This document shows positions 63,832-64,000 of a DNA stretch of 64,000 nucleotides, piece after piece. The notes beneath the pieces were generated by a model that did no database searches, was not told the DNA's origin, and saw only the letters and a program-made list of their open reading frames with translations. The DNA lies in assembly GCA_049802235.1 (NCBI GenBank), contig JBARMB010000079.1:25442-89441 (forward strand), read 5' to 3'. Position 1 is the first letter of the stretch. Each line of letters starts with the position of its first letter. Position numbers and translations under genes: made by a program. The DNA comes from VBDM01 sp049802235. GTDB taxonomy: Bacteria > Pseudomonadota > Gammaproteobacteria > Burkholderiales > SG8-39.

Positions 63832-64000
63832 GCCTTCCCCCTGTCTCCTTCGGCCTTGGGGCGCAACCTTCGCATAAAAGTATACATCATCACCCGGTTA
63901 TCTTAGAGTCGGTTGCATAATTAAACTTAAACAGGAGCTGTGTCGACGACAAAAATCGGAGGAAAGCAAAGCAGGAGCTTTCAGAAGCGCACCGCTGCCC
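63832..64000. other. A/T-rich right end of the window
   Basis: No gene is supported here. The stretch at about 63875-63930 is A/T-rich and includes TATACT on the minus strand, a possible -10 for the small gene at 63514-63831, though no matching -35 is seen. A GGAGG at about 63960 may precede a gene beyond the window. Confidence 0.35.

Overview
The window is a high-GC chromosomal segment that reads as a betaproteobacterium. The evidence is the neighbourhood glnE / yhdP / carbon-nitrogen hydrolase / tldD, a Bug-type TctCBA transporter, NAD-dependent formate dehydrogenase and frequent GTG/TTG starts. I cannot name a genus. No rRNA, tRNA or CRISPR array was seen.

Layout. (1) 1-1.5 kb: a two-gene HTH/Fic module of the 'mobile mystery protein A/B' type sits beside glnE. 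On its far side is a diverged partial copy of the glnE 3' end, and it has its own operator array. (2) 1.5-13.7 kb: core genes (glnE, yhdP, nitrilase-like hydrolase, tldD, yjbQ) and then a LysR regulator, a VOC protein and an arylamine N-acetyltransferase. (3) 13.9-18.9 kb: a less GC-rich accessory island on the minus strand. It encodes a double zinc-ribbon protein with an HEPN-like RX4H motif and a large STAND-type NTPase with an Mrr-like nuclease N-terminus. The NTPase gene carries an apparent one-base frameshift. I read this as a candidate antiphage or abortive-infection pair. (4) 19-34.3 kb: glpK and gpsA (divergent), a four-gene ABC importer/HAD operon, a PiT/DUF47 phosphate pair, a universal stress protein, a small outer-membrane protein, sucCD, a soluble TPR O-GlcNAc-transferase-like enzyme and a small unknown protein.

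(5) 34.4-50.2 kb: an oxalate/formate C1 block. It holds a fused FdsG-FdsB and FdsA formate dehydrogenase, formate-THF ligase, a TerC protein, a TctCBA tripartite tricarboxylate transporter, a cysteine-free Crp/Fnr regulator, oxalyl-CoA decarboxylase, formyl-CoA transferase and a stand-alone formyltransferase-fold protein like the 10-formyl-THF hydrolase half of ALDH1L1. Fnr-type palindromes (TTGAY-N4-RTCAA) lie upstream of fds, fhs, tctC and oxc/regulator, and also between glpK and gpsA and upstream of the ABC operon. In several cases a -10-like hexamer lies where a class II Fnr promoter would need it. The proposed flow is: Frc and Oxc turn oxalate into formate/formyl-CoA plus CO2, Fds oxidises formate to CO2 with NADH, and Fhs sends part of it to 10-formyl-THF.

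(6) 50.6-63.3 kb: nine co-directional signalling genes: CHASE2 Ser/Thr kinase, PP2C phosphatase, FHA protein, CHASE2 adenylate cyclase, class II cyclic-nucleotide phosphodiesterase, cNMP-binding/rhodanese protein, GAF/GspE-type ATPase and GAF/HD-GYP protein (the last separated from the ATPase by a short gap). This joins protein phosphorylation, cAMP and probably c-di-GMP signalling to a secretion/pilus-type motor ATPase. A small minus-strand gene at 63.5 kb is a paralogue of the one at 33.95 kb.
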